From Streptomyces phaeofaciens (GTDB lineage Bacteria; Actinomycetota; Actinomycetes; Streptomycetales; Streptomycetaceae), in contig NZ_BMSA01000026.1 in the NCBI RefSeq assembly GCF_014648915.1, positions 92,330 through 156,329 of the forward strand: 64,000 nucleotides of DNA, read 5' to 3'. The first letter of the stretch is position 1; the number at the start of each line of letters is the position of its first letter. The notes beneath the pieces are model-generated. The model searched no databases. It saw only the letters and a program-made list of their open reading frames with translations, and was not told the DNA's origin. This document shows, in pieces, positions 14,707 through 23,156 of the stretch. Position numbers and translations under genes: made by a program.

Positions 14707-17700
14707 TCACCCGCCGGTGTGCACGAGATTCGCCCACCCGAGCGGGAGGCGGCGGGCATGCCGGCGCGCCTGAGCCACCGTGTGATGCAGGGCGTGCGCC
14801 GGGCCGTCGCCCTCGGCGAGCCGCCGGTGGAAGTGCCGTGCCAGCCGGAGCCCCGTCGCGTCCGGCATCGGCCAGAGAGTCCCCACGACGTCGGGATACC
14901 CGGCGATCAGGAACGCGCCCGCGATGTGGACCGACTCGTCGGTGATCTCCGCGCCGGGCCGTGCGGCATCGCACATCGACAGATACGCCAGCTCCACCGA
15001 CGACAGGTCCAGCCGGGCGATGTCACCGACGGTCAGCTCGTCGCCGGTGTCGTACAGGACCAGCCGGCTCAGCGAGGGCGAGCGGGGATCGGAGCGGGTG
15101 TGGCAGGTGAGGTGCACGCGGGGGTGCCGGGGCAGTTCGGCCAGCAGCTTCGTCCGGGTCGCCGCGGCGTCCGCCAGGACGGTGGTGGCGGGATGGACCT
15201 CGGCGATCCGGGCCGCCTCGGCGTAGGCGCCCGGCAACGGCGGTTCGTCGCCGCTCGCCGTACGGCCGACCGCCACCGCCAGCAGACCGGGCTCGGCCGA
15301 CGGGGCGACCTGCCGGGCGCGGACCCGTCGCAACGCCATGATCGTCGGCGTGTAGGAGGAGACGACCCGGTCCAGGACGCACCGCCCGTCGCCGTCCCGG
15401 TGGTGTCCGGCCGCGTGCAGCGGCAGGAAGCTGAGCGGCCCGGTGGGACACCACCACAGACGGGGCAGCGGGCCGTCCCCGCCCCGCAGGGGTGCCGCGA
15501 CGGCGAGCACCGGTTCGGCCACGTGGTCCCAGAGCCAGGCCAGTCCGTCGAGCAGCGCCTCGTTGCCTGCGCAGTCCGGATCCGCGGCGGCCGCGGCGAA
15601 CGTGCCGACGAGCGTGTCGACCGCTTCCGGGGTGACGGCGGGCAGCGGGACCACCGTGACGCCGTCCGTCCGCACCACCAGCGCGTCCGACCTCAGGGGA
15701 CTGAGGTTGAGCACGACGATCGGCCCCCGGTCGGCCACCGCCAGCAGTTCCTCGTCGGTCGGCGGCGTCATGAACCGTTCGTGGCCGGGGACCTCACGGA
15801 CCTGCGCCGCCAGGATCCGCAGATTGCGCCCGGCGACCCGGTACCGGTCCCCGGTCCGGCCGTCACCCGGGAGTCCCGCGGTCGCGAGGACCAGGCGCGC
15901 CCCCAGCGCCGCCGCCGACTCGTCCCGCCGCTTGAGCTGTTCGGCCAGTCGGTGGGCGAGGTCCGGCGCGGACCGCCGTAGGGCCCGTACCTCGTGGTAG
16001 AGATCGAGGTCCTGCGTCAGCAGCACGCCGCGGCCGAGTTCCAGCACCGTGAGCGCCGTCATCGGGTCTTCCGCGTGCAGGTGGCACGCGGCGCCCGCGG
16101 TGGCCATGCCGGAGAAGCGCCGCAGGACGCTTTCCTGGGACTGACGGCTGACCTCCGTGCCGGTCATCCGCCACATCGCGGTGAGGGTGCCGAGGTGGGC
16201 CAGACCGGCCTCCGGCCAGGATCCCTCGGCGATGGCGAGATCCGCCCACAGACGGGCGGCCTCGGCCTTCACCCGCAGGTCCTGGTGCTCGATGCCGGAG
16301 CACTCGCGCAGCATGGCTCGCGCGGAGCGCCGCAGTTCGGCGTCGGGGTGCCGGTCCGTGTAGTCGATCACCAGGGTGGCCATCTGCAACAGGTACGACG
16401 CCTTGAGGTCCGTCGGCAGATCGTCGGTGTCCAAGGCGCTCTTGGTGGCACGGAGACCACGCAGCAGGTCGGACGCGTCTCCCCGGAGCGCGAAGGCCAA
16501 CCGTGCGCCCCGGCCGTACCGGGCCAGGTGCCGGTGCCGGTCCGGGTGCTCCCGGCTGAGCCGCATCGCCACCAGGGTGGCCTCGAACGCGCCGTCCAGG
16601 TCGGCGGCGGACCGTGTCTTCTCGTACCGCGCGAGCCAGATGTCGGCGAGCGCGCCGATCGCGACGAGCCGGCCGGGGTGGCCCTCGGGCAGGGAGCCGA
16701 TCGCCAGGCGCTGAAGGGACACCGCCACGTCCACGACGCCCCGGCCTCCGTGTGCCGTGTGGCTGAGCAGCCGGGCGTAGGCCGCCTGCTCCAGGAACCG
16801 GTACCGGGCGGGATCCGACGGGCGGGCCGCGGCCAGGGCCTGCCGCGACATCGCCACGGACTCGCGCAGGACCCGTTCGTCCCCGTTGGTCGGGTACATC
16901 AGGCGCAACGCCCGGGCCAGCGCCAGCAGATGTTCCGCCCGGGGTTCGAGACCCACCGTCTCCCGGAGTACGACGACCGCGTTCTCGATGTCCCTCGGTG
17001 AGCCCGTCGCCTCGTACGTCGCCAGGCACGCCGTCCCCATCGCGTAGGCCTTCTCGGCGGTGACCGGTTCGTCGGTCCAGGTGCCCACGAACGCGGCCAG
17101 CCGGAGGGCCTGTTCCTGGAACCGTCGCTCACCGGTGCGTTCGAAGAGGGCGACGAAGACATGGCTGAGGGCGCACAGACAGGACGCGTCGGGTTCGGCG
17201 AGCGCCAGGTACGAGCGGTTCGCCCGCAGGGCGTGGTGGGCGGCGCGGTTCAGGTGATCCGTGCCCTCCTCGAACGCGGCGAGGCCGACCAGCGCAAGGC
17301 TCAGTTCGTGCGGGATCTCCGGGGCCGCGGCATCGGCGGACGCCGCCCGCTCCCACAGATCGACCGCGCGCCGCAGCGGTGCGACGTCGCCCGTCTCGCG
17401 ATGCAGTGCGTGCAGGCAGCGGGCCGCCACCACCAGGGTGTCCGGACGGCGGACCTGCCGTTCGATCACCGGGTCCAGCAGGGTGATCGCCTCGGTGAGC
17501 AGGGCCGTGCGCGCGGCGTTCGGATCCGGGTCCGGCGCGGGCAGGGCGACACCCAGCGCGGTGCGCGGGGAGACCCGGTCGCAGACCCCGTTGACGATCG
17601 CCTCCATCGCGGCGTCCTCCAGGGTGGGGAACGCCGCCGGTTCTGTGCTCAGGAACCGCTCGTACAACCGGCCGGCGGTTCCGGCGCGGGAGTCCTCCTG

Positions 17701-17727
17701 CCGATGCGGCCTGCGGGACCGGAACAT
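14707..17727 (-). CDS. Large TPR-type protein with C-terminal CHAT peptidase domain
   Basis: A 1006-aa cytosolic protein. Residues about 60-620 are helical repeats of TPR type, with many W/Y-A-L pairs. The last 300 residues form a CHAT domain, a caspase/separase-like cysteine peptidase, with the dyad His876 in HLTCHTRS and Cys919 in YLSMCDAA, and DVVGTLWPMPD near 946. Both catalytic residues are present, so it should be active. CHAT-TPR proteins often act as effectors in conflict or stress-signalling systems. It starts one base after the stop of the preceding gene, so the two are translated together. Stubs of phosphorylase-like and vWA proteins lie just upstream. Confidence 0.85.
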   Translation of the reverse strand: MFRSRRPHRQEDSRAGTAGRLYERFLSTEPAAFPTLEDAAMEAIVNGVCDRVSPRTALGVALPAPDPDPNAARTALLTEAITLLDPVIERQVRRPDTLVVAARCLHALHRETGDVAPLRRAVDLWERAASADAAAPEIPHELSLALVGLAAFEEGTDHLNRAAHHALRANRSYLALAEPDASCLCALSHVFVALFERTGERRFQEQALRLAAFVGTWTDEPVTAEKAYAMGTACLATYEATGSPRDIENAVVVLRETVGLEPRAEHLLALARALRLMYPTNGDERVLRESVAMSRQALAAARPSDPARYRFLEQAAYARLLSHTAHGGRGVVDVAVSLQRLAIGSLPEGHPGRLVAIGALADIWLARYEKTRSAADLDGAFEATLVAMRLSREHPDRHRHLARYGRGARLAFALRGDASDLLRGLRATKSALDTDDLPTDLKASYLLQMATLVIDYTDRHPDAELRRSARAMLRECSGIEHQDLRVKAEAARLWADLAIAEGSWPEAGLAHLGTLTAMWRMTGTEVSRQSQESVLRRFSGMATAGAACHLHAEDPMTALTVLELGRGVLLTQDLDLYHEVRALRRSAPDLAHRLAEQLKRRDESAAALGARLVLATAGLPGDGRTGDRYRVAGRNLRILAAQVREVPGHERFMTPPTDEELLAVADRGPIVVLNLSPLRSDALVVRTDGVTVVPLPAVTPEAVDTLVGTFAAAAADPDCAGNEALLDGLAWLWDHVAEPVLAVAAPLRGGDGPLPRLWWCPTGPLSFLPLHAAGHHRDGDGRCVLDRVVSSYTPTIMALRRVRARQVAPSAEPGLLAVAVGRTASGDEPPLPGAYAEAARIAEVHPATTVLADAAATRTKLLAELPRHPRVHLTCHTRSDPRSPSLSRLVLYDTGDELTVGDIARLDLSSVELAYLSMCDAARPGAEITDESVHIAGAFLIAGYPDVVGTLWPMPDATGLRLARHFHRRLAEGDGPAHALHHTVAQARRHARRLPLGWANLVHTGG

Positions 17728-17728
17728 C

Positions 17729-18379
17729 TCACCCCCCGTCCGGGAGCGCCGCCAGCTGCTCGCTCCACTCCTGCTCGAGGTGGCGTCTGGTCCGCTCGAG
17801 GTTCGCGCGTTCCTCCGGGTTCCGGGCCAGCGCCGGATCGACCTCGGCCAGCAGCCGCAGTGCCTGCCGCCAGCGGCTGGCCAGCGCGTCGTGGTCGAGC
17901 CCCAGGGCGAGGGCCAGATGCCCGCCGGCGTAGAGGGCCTGGGCATGGTCGATCTCGCGGTACGGCGAGGGCTCGTACCGCCAGAGCACGTCGAGGGCGC
18001 CGAGCAGGTGGCGCACGTCCCGCTGCTCCTCGACCAGTGGCACCGCCTTCCACGCGCCGGCCGTGCCGGCGATGGCGACGAACCACGTCAGTGTCTCCCC
18101 GAGCGGATCCGCCGCCAGGATGCGTCCGGCCGCGTGGAGAACGGTCGCGGCGCAGAGTGCGGCGGTGAGGGGCGGCATGGACCGCAGCGGTTCGGCGACG
18201 GCGTCGATCTCGTCCACCGTCCGGAAGTCCCGCATCCTGATCGCGGCGTACAGCTTCGGCAGCACGGGCTTGAGCACGGTGTCGACGTACTCGTCCTTCG
18301 GCGAGAAGTTCACGAACGCCTCGTTCGCCTCCCGGATCAGGGGATCGATCGTCCGCGACGTTCTGCGGAACAGGGCCAC
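17729..18379 (-). CDS. Helical protein paired with the CHAT protein, function unknown
   Basis: A 216-aa, all-helical, soluble protein with no family I can name. It opens VALFRRTSRTIDPLIREANEAF and ends in a charged helix, ERTRRHLEQEWSEQL. The GTG at 18379 is used because upstream frame content looks non-coding and overlaps another reading frame. Its stop and the CHAT gene's ATG are separated by one base, so a stoichiometric partner, such as an adaptor or regulator of the CHAT peptidase, is likely. No signal peptide or membrane span is seen. Confidence 0.65.
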   Translation of the reverse strand: MALFRRTSRTIDPLIREANEAFVNFSPKDEYVDTVLKPVLPKLYAAIRMRDFRTVDEIDAVAEPLRSMPPLTAALCAATVLHAAGRILAADPLGETLTWFVAIAGTAGAWKAVPLVEEQRDVRHLLGALDVLWRYEPSPYREIDHAQALYAGGHLALALGLDHDALASRWRQALRLLAEVDPALARNPEERANLERTRRHLEQEWSEQLAALPDGG

Positions 18380-18402
18380 GGTCCACTCCGTCCGTCGACG
18401 CG

Positions 18403-18564
18403 TCAGTCCGCGTGCAGGGTTTGCCAGGTGTGAGGGTCCAGGGCGCCGGCGCTCACCATGCGGATCACGAACTCGGCCGCGTTGCGCGCCGCCGCGGGCT
18501 GAGCGGTGTCGGTCCTGTCCGCTCCCCAGTCCGAGACGGCCTTCACCGGCACGGTCGTCGGCAC
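18403..18564 (-). pseudogene. C-terminal stub of a nucleoside phosphorylase-like protein
   Basis: A 53-aa frame contains VKAVSDWGADRTDTAQPAAARNAAEF, which matches the end of the PNP_UDP_1 fold (the conserved GxSDxAD...AAxNAAxF region with its catalytic Asp). The rest of the roughly 230-aa domain is missing: an in-frame stop lies about 12 codons before the first GTG. It lies just upstream of the CHAT pair and on the same strand. Phosphorylase/nucleosidase domains are known as sensors or effectors in conflict systems, so this may be the decayed remainder of a third component. A functional small protein is possible but less likely. Confidence 0.5.
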
Positions 18565-18803
18565 GGTCCCCCCGGTAACTGTGGTTCGCCTGGCTGAGGT
18601 TCATGTCAGGGCCGCGACCACCGCATACCGGATGTTCGGAACACTCCGCCGTCGTGCAGTCGGTTCGGGCCCTTCGTGAAGAATCATCCGCCTCGGGTCC
18701 CGCTTCGGCAAATGAGGTGAACTGGCGGCCCATCACGGGTAGTTTGCCGATCCGGTCGATTCACCGGTGCCGCGTGCGCCGCTCGGGGGAGGTGGGCGAG
18801 ATC

Positions 18804-18935
18804 GTGAACCCTGAGGCACAGGACGGGCTGGAGCGGGCGTTTCCCTTCTACGGGGTGTGTGACGTGTCCCAGTCCATGTGGAAGGAAGGCGTCTACCAGC
18901 CCCCGCCGACGGCCGAGGGCACGGCGGCCGGCTGA
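18804..18935 (+). pseudogene. N-terminal stub of a vWA-domain protein
   Basis: A 43-aa frame starts at GTG 18804, preceded at about 10 bp by GGGGAGG. It reads LERAFPFYGVCDVSQSMW, the first strand of a von Willebrand A domain with the metal-site pattern DxSxS (DVSQS). It then goes straight to a Pro/Ala-rich tail and stop, whereas a complete domain needs about 180 residues. It is oriented away from the CHAT genes. Together with the phosphorylase-like stub it suggests deletion of the middle of a larger vWA/CHAT-type locus. Confidence 0.5.
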
Positions 18936-18963
18936 GACCGCGCTGACGCCCTCGGCATGGCCG

Positions 18964-19755
18964 TCAGCACGACTGGCGCCACACCCCCAGTTCCAGCTTC
19001 TTCCGCATCGAGGACAGCCTCAGCCGCCGGGACTCGGTGCAGAAGCTGCTCGTGGGCTGCGCGTACTCCACGTGGAACACCGCCTTGCCGGCGGCGATGA
19101 ACGGGCTCAGCCGTGCGCACTCGCCGTACTGGGCGCACTCCTCGTTGACCGCGAAGTCGAAGTGGGGCAGGAGCTGGGGGATCTGCGACAGGTCGTTCTT
19201 CAGGCCCACGGACAGGCCGCGTTCGTGCGCGAGGTCGGCGATCATGCGGTTGTAGCGGAGCTGGTCGCGGGCGGTCAGGGCGAAGCCGGTCCTGTTGCCG
19301 TAGCCCTCCACCAGGTCGGGCTCCACCGCGTCGAAGCCCTTCTCGGCGCACATGTCGAAGCGCCGCTCCATGATCGGCCGCAGTACGGAGATCTTCCGGA
19401 TGTCCAGCCAGCGCTCGCCCGCCCAGCCGTTCTCCGCACCCAGCACCGCGCGCGGGAAGGCGTCCTGGTCGGGCCGGAAGTCCTCCCAGGCGCCGACGTT
19501 GACGTAACAGATGACCTTGCGGCCGTCGCGGTGCAGCCGGGCCACGTCCGCGGCCGTGTTCTCGAAGCCGTCGATGTCGTAGACGGGCACGTCCACCGAC
19601 GGGTCGACCCGGCTGTTCAGCTGCCACTGCCAGGCCAGCCCCGGGCGGGGCTTCCAGCGGGCCGGGCCGGGTGGAGGGGGCCCGGTCCCGGAACAGCCCG
19701 CCAGCGCCAGCGCGCACGCCAGCAGGACCGCTCGTACCGTGTACCGGTTCCTCAT
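18964..19755 (-). CDS. Lipoprotein endo-alpha-1,4-polygalactosaminidase-like (GH114)
   Basis: A 263-aa exported lipoprotein. The signal peptide ends in a lipobox, LALAGC, near residue 20. The mature protein is a GH114-type barrel: WQWQLNSRVDPSVDVPVYDIDGF, VICYVNVGAWEDFR and the acidic motif GFDAVEPDLVEGY. This fold is shared with the hydrolase domain of PelA, which cuts alpha-1,4-linked galactosamine polymers. Here it would trim an exported polysaccharide at the cell surface. It is the last gene of the Pel-like operon and overlaps the preceding stop (ATGA). Confidence 0.85.
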   Translation of the reverse strand: MRNRYTVRAVLLACALALAGCSGTGPPPPGPARWKPRPGLAWQWQLNSRVDPSVDVPVYDIDGFENTAADVARLHRDGRKVICYVNVGAWEDFRPDQDAFPRAVLGAENGWAGERWLDIRKISVLRPIMERRFDMCAEKGFDAVEPDLVEGYGNRTGFALTARDQLRYNRMIADLAHERGLSVGLKNDLSQIPQLLPHFDFAVNEECAQYGECARLSPFIAAGKAVFHVEYAQPTSSFCTESRRLRLSSMRKKLELGVWRQSC

Positions 19756-20414
19756 GACTCCGTTCCGGTCAGTGCGGGGGTCAACTCTGCCCAAGGGTTG
19801 GGAAGTTCGCCGGTCACGGGGCCGCAGACCGCGGCGCCCCGCTCGCCCGCGGTGCGCACGGCGAGCGGGACCAGCGCCTCCGGGACGCCGTAGACGAGAT
19901 GGCAGAGCCGTTCGGGCGGATGCCGGGCGGTCCACTGCGGCCGGCTGAAGGCCGAGACGTACGTCGTCCAGTGGCCCTCGAAGGTGACGGTCAGGTCGGC
20001 GAGGCGGGCGTACCCGGGCGCCGGGTGGACCCCCGGGTTCAGCACCACCGTCCCGGCGCCCTGTCTGCGCACCGTCCGCACCAGCCGCCGGCAGGCGGGC
20101 AGGGCGTCCGGTGTGGCCGTCACCTGGTCGAGGAAGCAGCCGTCGGCCGCGTACCACTCCTGGTGCCGGCGTACGTCGGCGGCGACCGCGGCGCGCTCCC
20201 GCGTCCCGTAGTCGGTGTCGACGTAACCGAGGATCCGTGCGCCGGCCTCCCGCAGGGCCCCGGCCGCCGCCGCGAACGCGGGGTCGGGGCGCTCACCGGG
20301 ACCGTTGGCCGGGTTGAGGATCACGCCGTACGTGTCCCCGGCCGCCTGGATCAGGCGGTGCCACGCGCCGGGATCGTCGGCCGGGTGCACGTACAGCGGA
20401 ATCAGCAGGCTCAC
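19752..20414 (-). CDS. Spherulation-specific family 4-type protein
   Basis: A 220-aa protein of the Spherulin-4 family (PF12138), a TIM-barrel group related to polygalactosaminidases. Visible features are the opening VSLLIPLYVHP, GVILNPANGPG near 31, and DTDYGTR..DVRRHQEWYAADGCFLDQV. No signal peptide is present, so unlike the next gene product it is cytosolic or exported by an unrecognised route. GTG at 20414 overlaps the stop of the upstream epimerase gene. A role in processing or turnover of the cluster's polymer is inferred. Confidence 0.8.
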   Translation of the reverse strand: MSLLIPLYVHPADDPGAWHRLIQAAGDTYGVILNPANGPGERPDPAFAAAAGALREAGARILGYVDTDYGTRERAAVAADVRRHQEWYAADGCFLDQVTATPDALPACRRLVRTVRRQGAGTVVLNPGVHPAPGYARLADLTVTFEGHWTTYVSAFSRPQWTARHPPERLCHLVYGVPEALVPLAVRTAGERGAAVCGPVTGELPNPWAELTPALTGTES

Positions 20415-21310
20415 GGCGTGCCGTCGCCTTCCCAGAGCGCGGCCAGCGCCTCGTCGAGGGTGTGGGCCGGGCGCCAGCCCAGGGCCCGCTCGGCGGCCCC
20501 GATGTCGGAGCACTGCCAGGACACGTCGGCCGAGCGGACCGAACGGCCGCCGTCCACCGTCTCCTCGATCCGGCCCCGGAAACCGGCCCGTGCCGCCAGG
20601 CCGAGCACCAGTTCGCGCACCGGGACCGCCCGGCCCGCGCTGACGTTGAGGACCGGCGGCAGCGGACCGGGGGCCGTGACCGCCAGCTCGGCGGCCCGCG
20701 CCACGTCCCGTACGTCCACGAAGTCACGGTACGCGGACAGGTCGCCGAGCCGCAGGACCGCGTCCGGGGCCCGGCCGGCCTCCCGCAGCAGGGCGGCCAG
20801 CCGGCCCGGGAGCCCCGCGGCCGGCGCCCCGGGGCCCACCGGGTTGCCGACCCGGAGCACCACCGCGTCCAGACCGGAAGCGGTCACCGCGGCCGTGCCC
20901 GCCAGCTTGGTCGCGCCGTACGGGCCGGCCGGGCAGGTCGGAGCCGACTCCGTCACCGGGGTGCCGGGCACGCCCGGCCCGTACTCGGCGGCCGAGCCCA
21001 GGTGCACCAGCCGGGCCCCCGGAGCCGCCTCGCGCAGCGCGGCGCACAGCACCGCCGGACCGCGGGCGTTGACCTCGGCGAGGGTCACGGCGTCGCCGCC
21101 GGTCGCGCCCGCGCAGTTGACCACCGCGTCGGGCGCGGCCGAGGCCAGGGTCTTGGCCAGTTCCCCCGGACGGGCCGAGGCGAGGTCGACGCCGAACCCG
21201 GCGTCCGGGGAGCGGCCGGCGCCGAGGACGAGCGCGCCCGGCAGGGCCCGCAGCCGATCGGCGACATGGGCTCCGAGATAGCCGGTGAAGCCCAGGACGA
21301 GAATGCGCAT
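20411..21310 (-). CDS. NAD-dependent epimerase/dehydratase
   Basis: A 299-aa extended short-chain dehydrogenase acting on nucleotide sugars. It has the dinucleotide motif GFTGYLG at residues 7-13, a catalytic YxxxK (YGATK) near 131 and the usual VNCAGATGG and YRDFVDVRDVARA segments. Within the Pel-like cluster it would epimerise or reduce a UDP- or dTDP-sugar to supply an uncommon monomer. It is the second enzyme of this type in the operon. Substrate not determinable. Confidence 0.85.
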   Translation of the reverse strand: MRILVLGFTGYLGAHVADRLRALPGALVLGAGRSPDAGFGVDLASARPGELAKTLASAAPDAVVNCAGATGGDAVTLAEVNARGPAVLCAALREAAPGARLVHLGSAAEYGPGVPGTPVTESAPTCPAGPYGATKLAGTAAVTASGLDAVVLRVGNPVGPGAPAAGLPGRLAALLREAGRAPDAVLRLGDLSAYRDFVDVRDVARAAELAVTAPGPLPPVLNVSAGRAVPVRELVLGLAARAGFRGRIEETVDGGRSVRSADVSWQCSDIGAAERALGWRPAHTLDEALAALWEGDGTP

Positions 21311-21317
21311 GTGGTGC

Positions 21318-22031
21318 TCAGGCTCCCTTGAGCAGAAGGGACTTGCGGGTGGTGAACTCGGCGTTGGCCCGGTCGTAGTCGTCGGGGCGCCCGATGTCGA
21401 GCCAGTAGCCGTCGAACTCGTAGGCGTGCGGCTGGTTCTGCGCTCCTATGAGGTCGAGCACCAGCTCGTCGAAGCCCAGCGGGAGTCCGGGCGTGTAGCC
21501 GTCCAGGGTCGAGCGGGACAGACCGTAGACGCCCATGGAGACGCGGTAGTCCATGCTGGGCTTCTCGGTGAACGCGACCACCTTGGCCGAGTCGGTGGTC
21601 AGCACCCCGAAGTCGATGTGCACCTTGCGGGCGTACGTGGCGATGGTCAGCGGCGCCCCCGACTCCCCGTGGGTGCGCAGCACGTCCGCGTAGTCGAGGT
21701 CGGTCAGGATGTCGCCGTTCATCACCAGGAACGTCTCGGGCAGCCGCTCGCGCAGGGTGAGCAGCGGGCCCATCGTGCCCAGCGGGCTCTCCTCGGTGGC
21801 GTAGTCGATCCGCATGCCCCAGGCGGAGCCGTCGCCGACATAGGCGCGGATGATCTCGCCGAGGTGGCCGATGGCGATGGTGCAGCGGGTGAAGCCGGCC
21901 GTGGCCAGCTGGCGCAGCACGATCTCCAGGATGGCGTGCTGGTCGCCGATGGGGACGAGCGGTTTGGGCAGGGCGGTCGTGTAAGGGCGCAGCCGGACGC
22001 CCTTGCCTCCCGCCAGGATCACCGCGTGCAT
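21318..22031 (-). CDS. Sugar-1-phosphate nucleotidyltransferase
   Basis: A 237-aa NTP_transferase. The N-terminal signature is AVILAGGKGVRLRPYT with PKPLVPIG following, and the metal-binding Asp is in FLVMNGDILTD. It activates a sugar phosphate with an NTP to make the nucleotide sugar that the adjacent epimerases and the glycosyltransferase would use. Its short length is typical of enzymes without a C-terminal hexapeptide domain. It is located between the two epimerase genes. Confidence 0.9.
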   Translation of the reverse strand: MHAVILAGGKGVRLRPYTTALPKPLVPIGDQHAILEIVLRQLATAGFTRCTIAIGHLGEIIRAYVGDGSAWGMRIDYATEESPLGTMGPLLTLRERLPETFLVMNGDILTDLDYADVLRTHGESGAPLTIATYARKVHIDFGVLTTDSAKVVAFTEKPSMDYRVSMGVYGLSRSTLDGYTPGLPLGFDELVLDLIGAQNQPHAYEFDGYWLDIGRPDDYDRANAEFTTRKSLLLKGA

Positions 22032-22078
22032 GGGTCTTCTCCTTCTCCGATGGGCTCGTGTGCGGTGCCGCACGGGCG

Positions 22079-23080
22079 TCAGATGTTGTAGATGCCGGTC
22101 TTGTAGCGGGCCAGGTGGGCGGGGTCGCGGAAGAACTCCACGGTGTGTGCGAGCCCCTCCTCCAGGGAGTGCGCGGGCCGCCAGCCGGTGGCCGCGGCGA
22201 GCCGGGTCGCGTCCGCGACCAGCCGCATCACCTCGGAGTTCGCGGGCCGGATGCGGGCGGTGTCCTCGCGCACGTCGAGCGCGCTGTCCATCACCTTGCC
22301 GATCAGCTGGACCAGGTCGCCGACCGAGATCTCCCCGCCGGTGCCGGCGTTGAAGGTGCGGCCCACCACCTGCTCGGCGGGCGCGGTGCCGACGGCCAGG
22401 AACGCCTGGGCGGTGTCCTTGACGAAGGTGAAGTCCCGGGTGGGCCGCAGATCGCCGAGGGTGATCGTCCGCTCCCCTGCGGCCACCTGGCCGATCACGG
22501 TGGGGATCACCGCACGCATCGACTGGCGCGGCCCGAAGGTGTTGAACGGCCGCAGCGTCACCACCGGGGTGTCGAAACTCGCGTGGTAGCTGTCCGCGAG
22601 CCGGTCCCCGCCCGCCTTCGAAGCGGCGTACGGCGACTGGGTGTTGATCGGGTGGTCCTCGGTGATCGGCACGGTCCGCGCGGTGCCGTACGTCTCGCTG
22701 GTGGAGGTGTGCACCAGCCGGGGCGTGCCCAGCGCGCGCACGGCTTCCAGCACGTTGAGGGTGCCGGTGACGTTGGTCTCCACATAGCTGTGCGGCGCCT
22801 GGTAGGAGTACGGGATCGCGATCAGCGCGGCCAGATGGTAGGCGGTGTCGGCCCCGTCGAGCAGACCGCGGACCGAGCCCGGGTCCCGGACGTCGCCGAG
22901 GACGATCTCCACCTGGTCCAGGACGTCCGGGTGCAGGGTCTCCAGCCAGCCGTACGACGAGAAGGAGTTGTACTGGGCCATCGCGCGGACGCGGTGTCCC
23001 GAGGCGACCAGCGCCTCGGTGAGATGCGAGCCGATGAAACCCTCGGCTCCGGTGACGGCGGCGAGCGGTGTGGAGGTCAA
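22079..23080 (-). CDS. GDP-mannose 4,6-dehydratase-like NAD-dependent epimerase/dehydratase
   Basis: A 333-aa extended SDR. The NAD motif is GAEGFIGSHL at residues 11-20, catalytic Thr/Ser and YAASK lie near 125-160, and LRPFNTFGPRQSMRAVIPTVIGQ is the typical substrate region of dTDP-/GDP-/UDP-hexose dehydratases and epimerases. It supplies a modified nucleotide sugar for the PelF-type polymer. It lies between the membrane protein gene and the nucleotidyltransferase gene, all on one strand. Confidence 0.88.
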   Translation of the reverse strand: MTSTPLAAVTGAEGFIGSHLTEALVASGHRVRAMAQYNSFSSYGWLETLHPDVLDQVEIVLGDVRDPGSVRGLLDGADTAYHLAALIAIPYSYQAPHSYVETNVTGTLNVLEAVRALGTPRLVHTSTSETYGTARTVPITEDHPINTQSPYAASKAGGDRLADSYHASFDTPVVTLRPFNTFGPRQSMRAVIPTVIGQVAAGERTITLGDLRPTRDFTFVKDTAQAFLAVGTAPAEQVVGRTFNAGTGGEISVGDLVQLIGKVMDSALDVREDTARIRPANSEVMRLVADATRLAAATGWRPAHSLEEGLAHTVEFFRDPAHLARYKTGIYNI

Positions 23081-23156
23081 CTCCGGTGTTCCTTCCGGTT
23101 GATTGGTCGGTCGGTCGGATGTGCAGGTGTAGGTGCGTGTGGGGGAAGCGGGCCGC

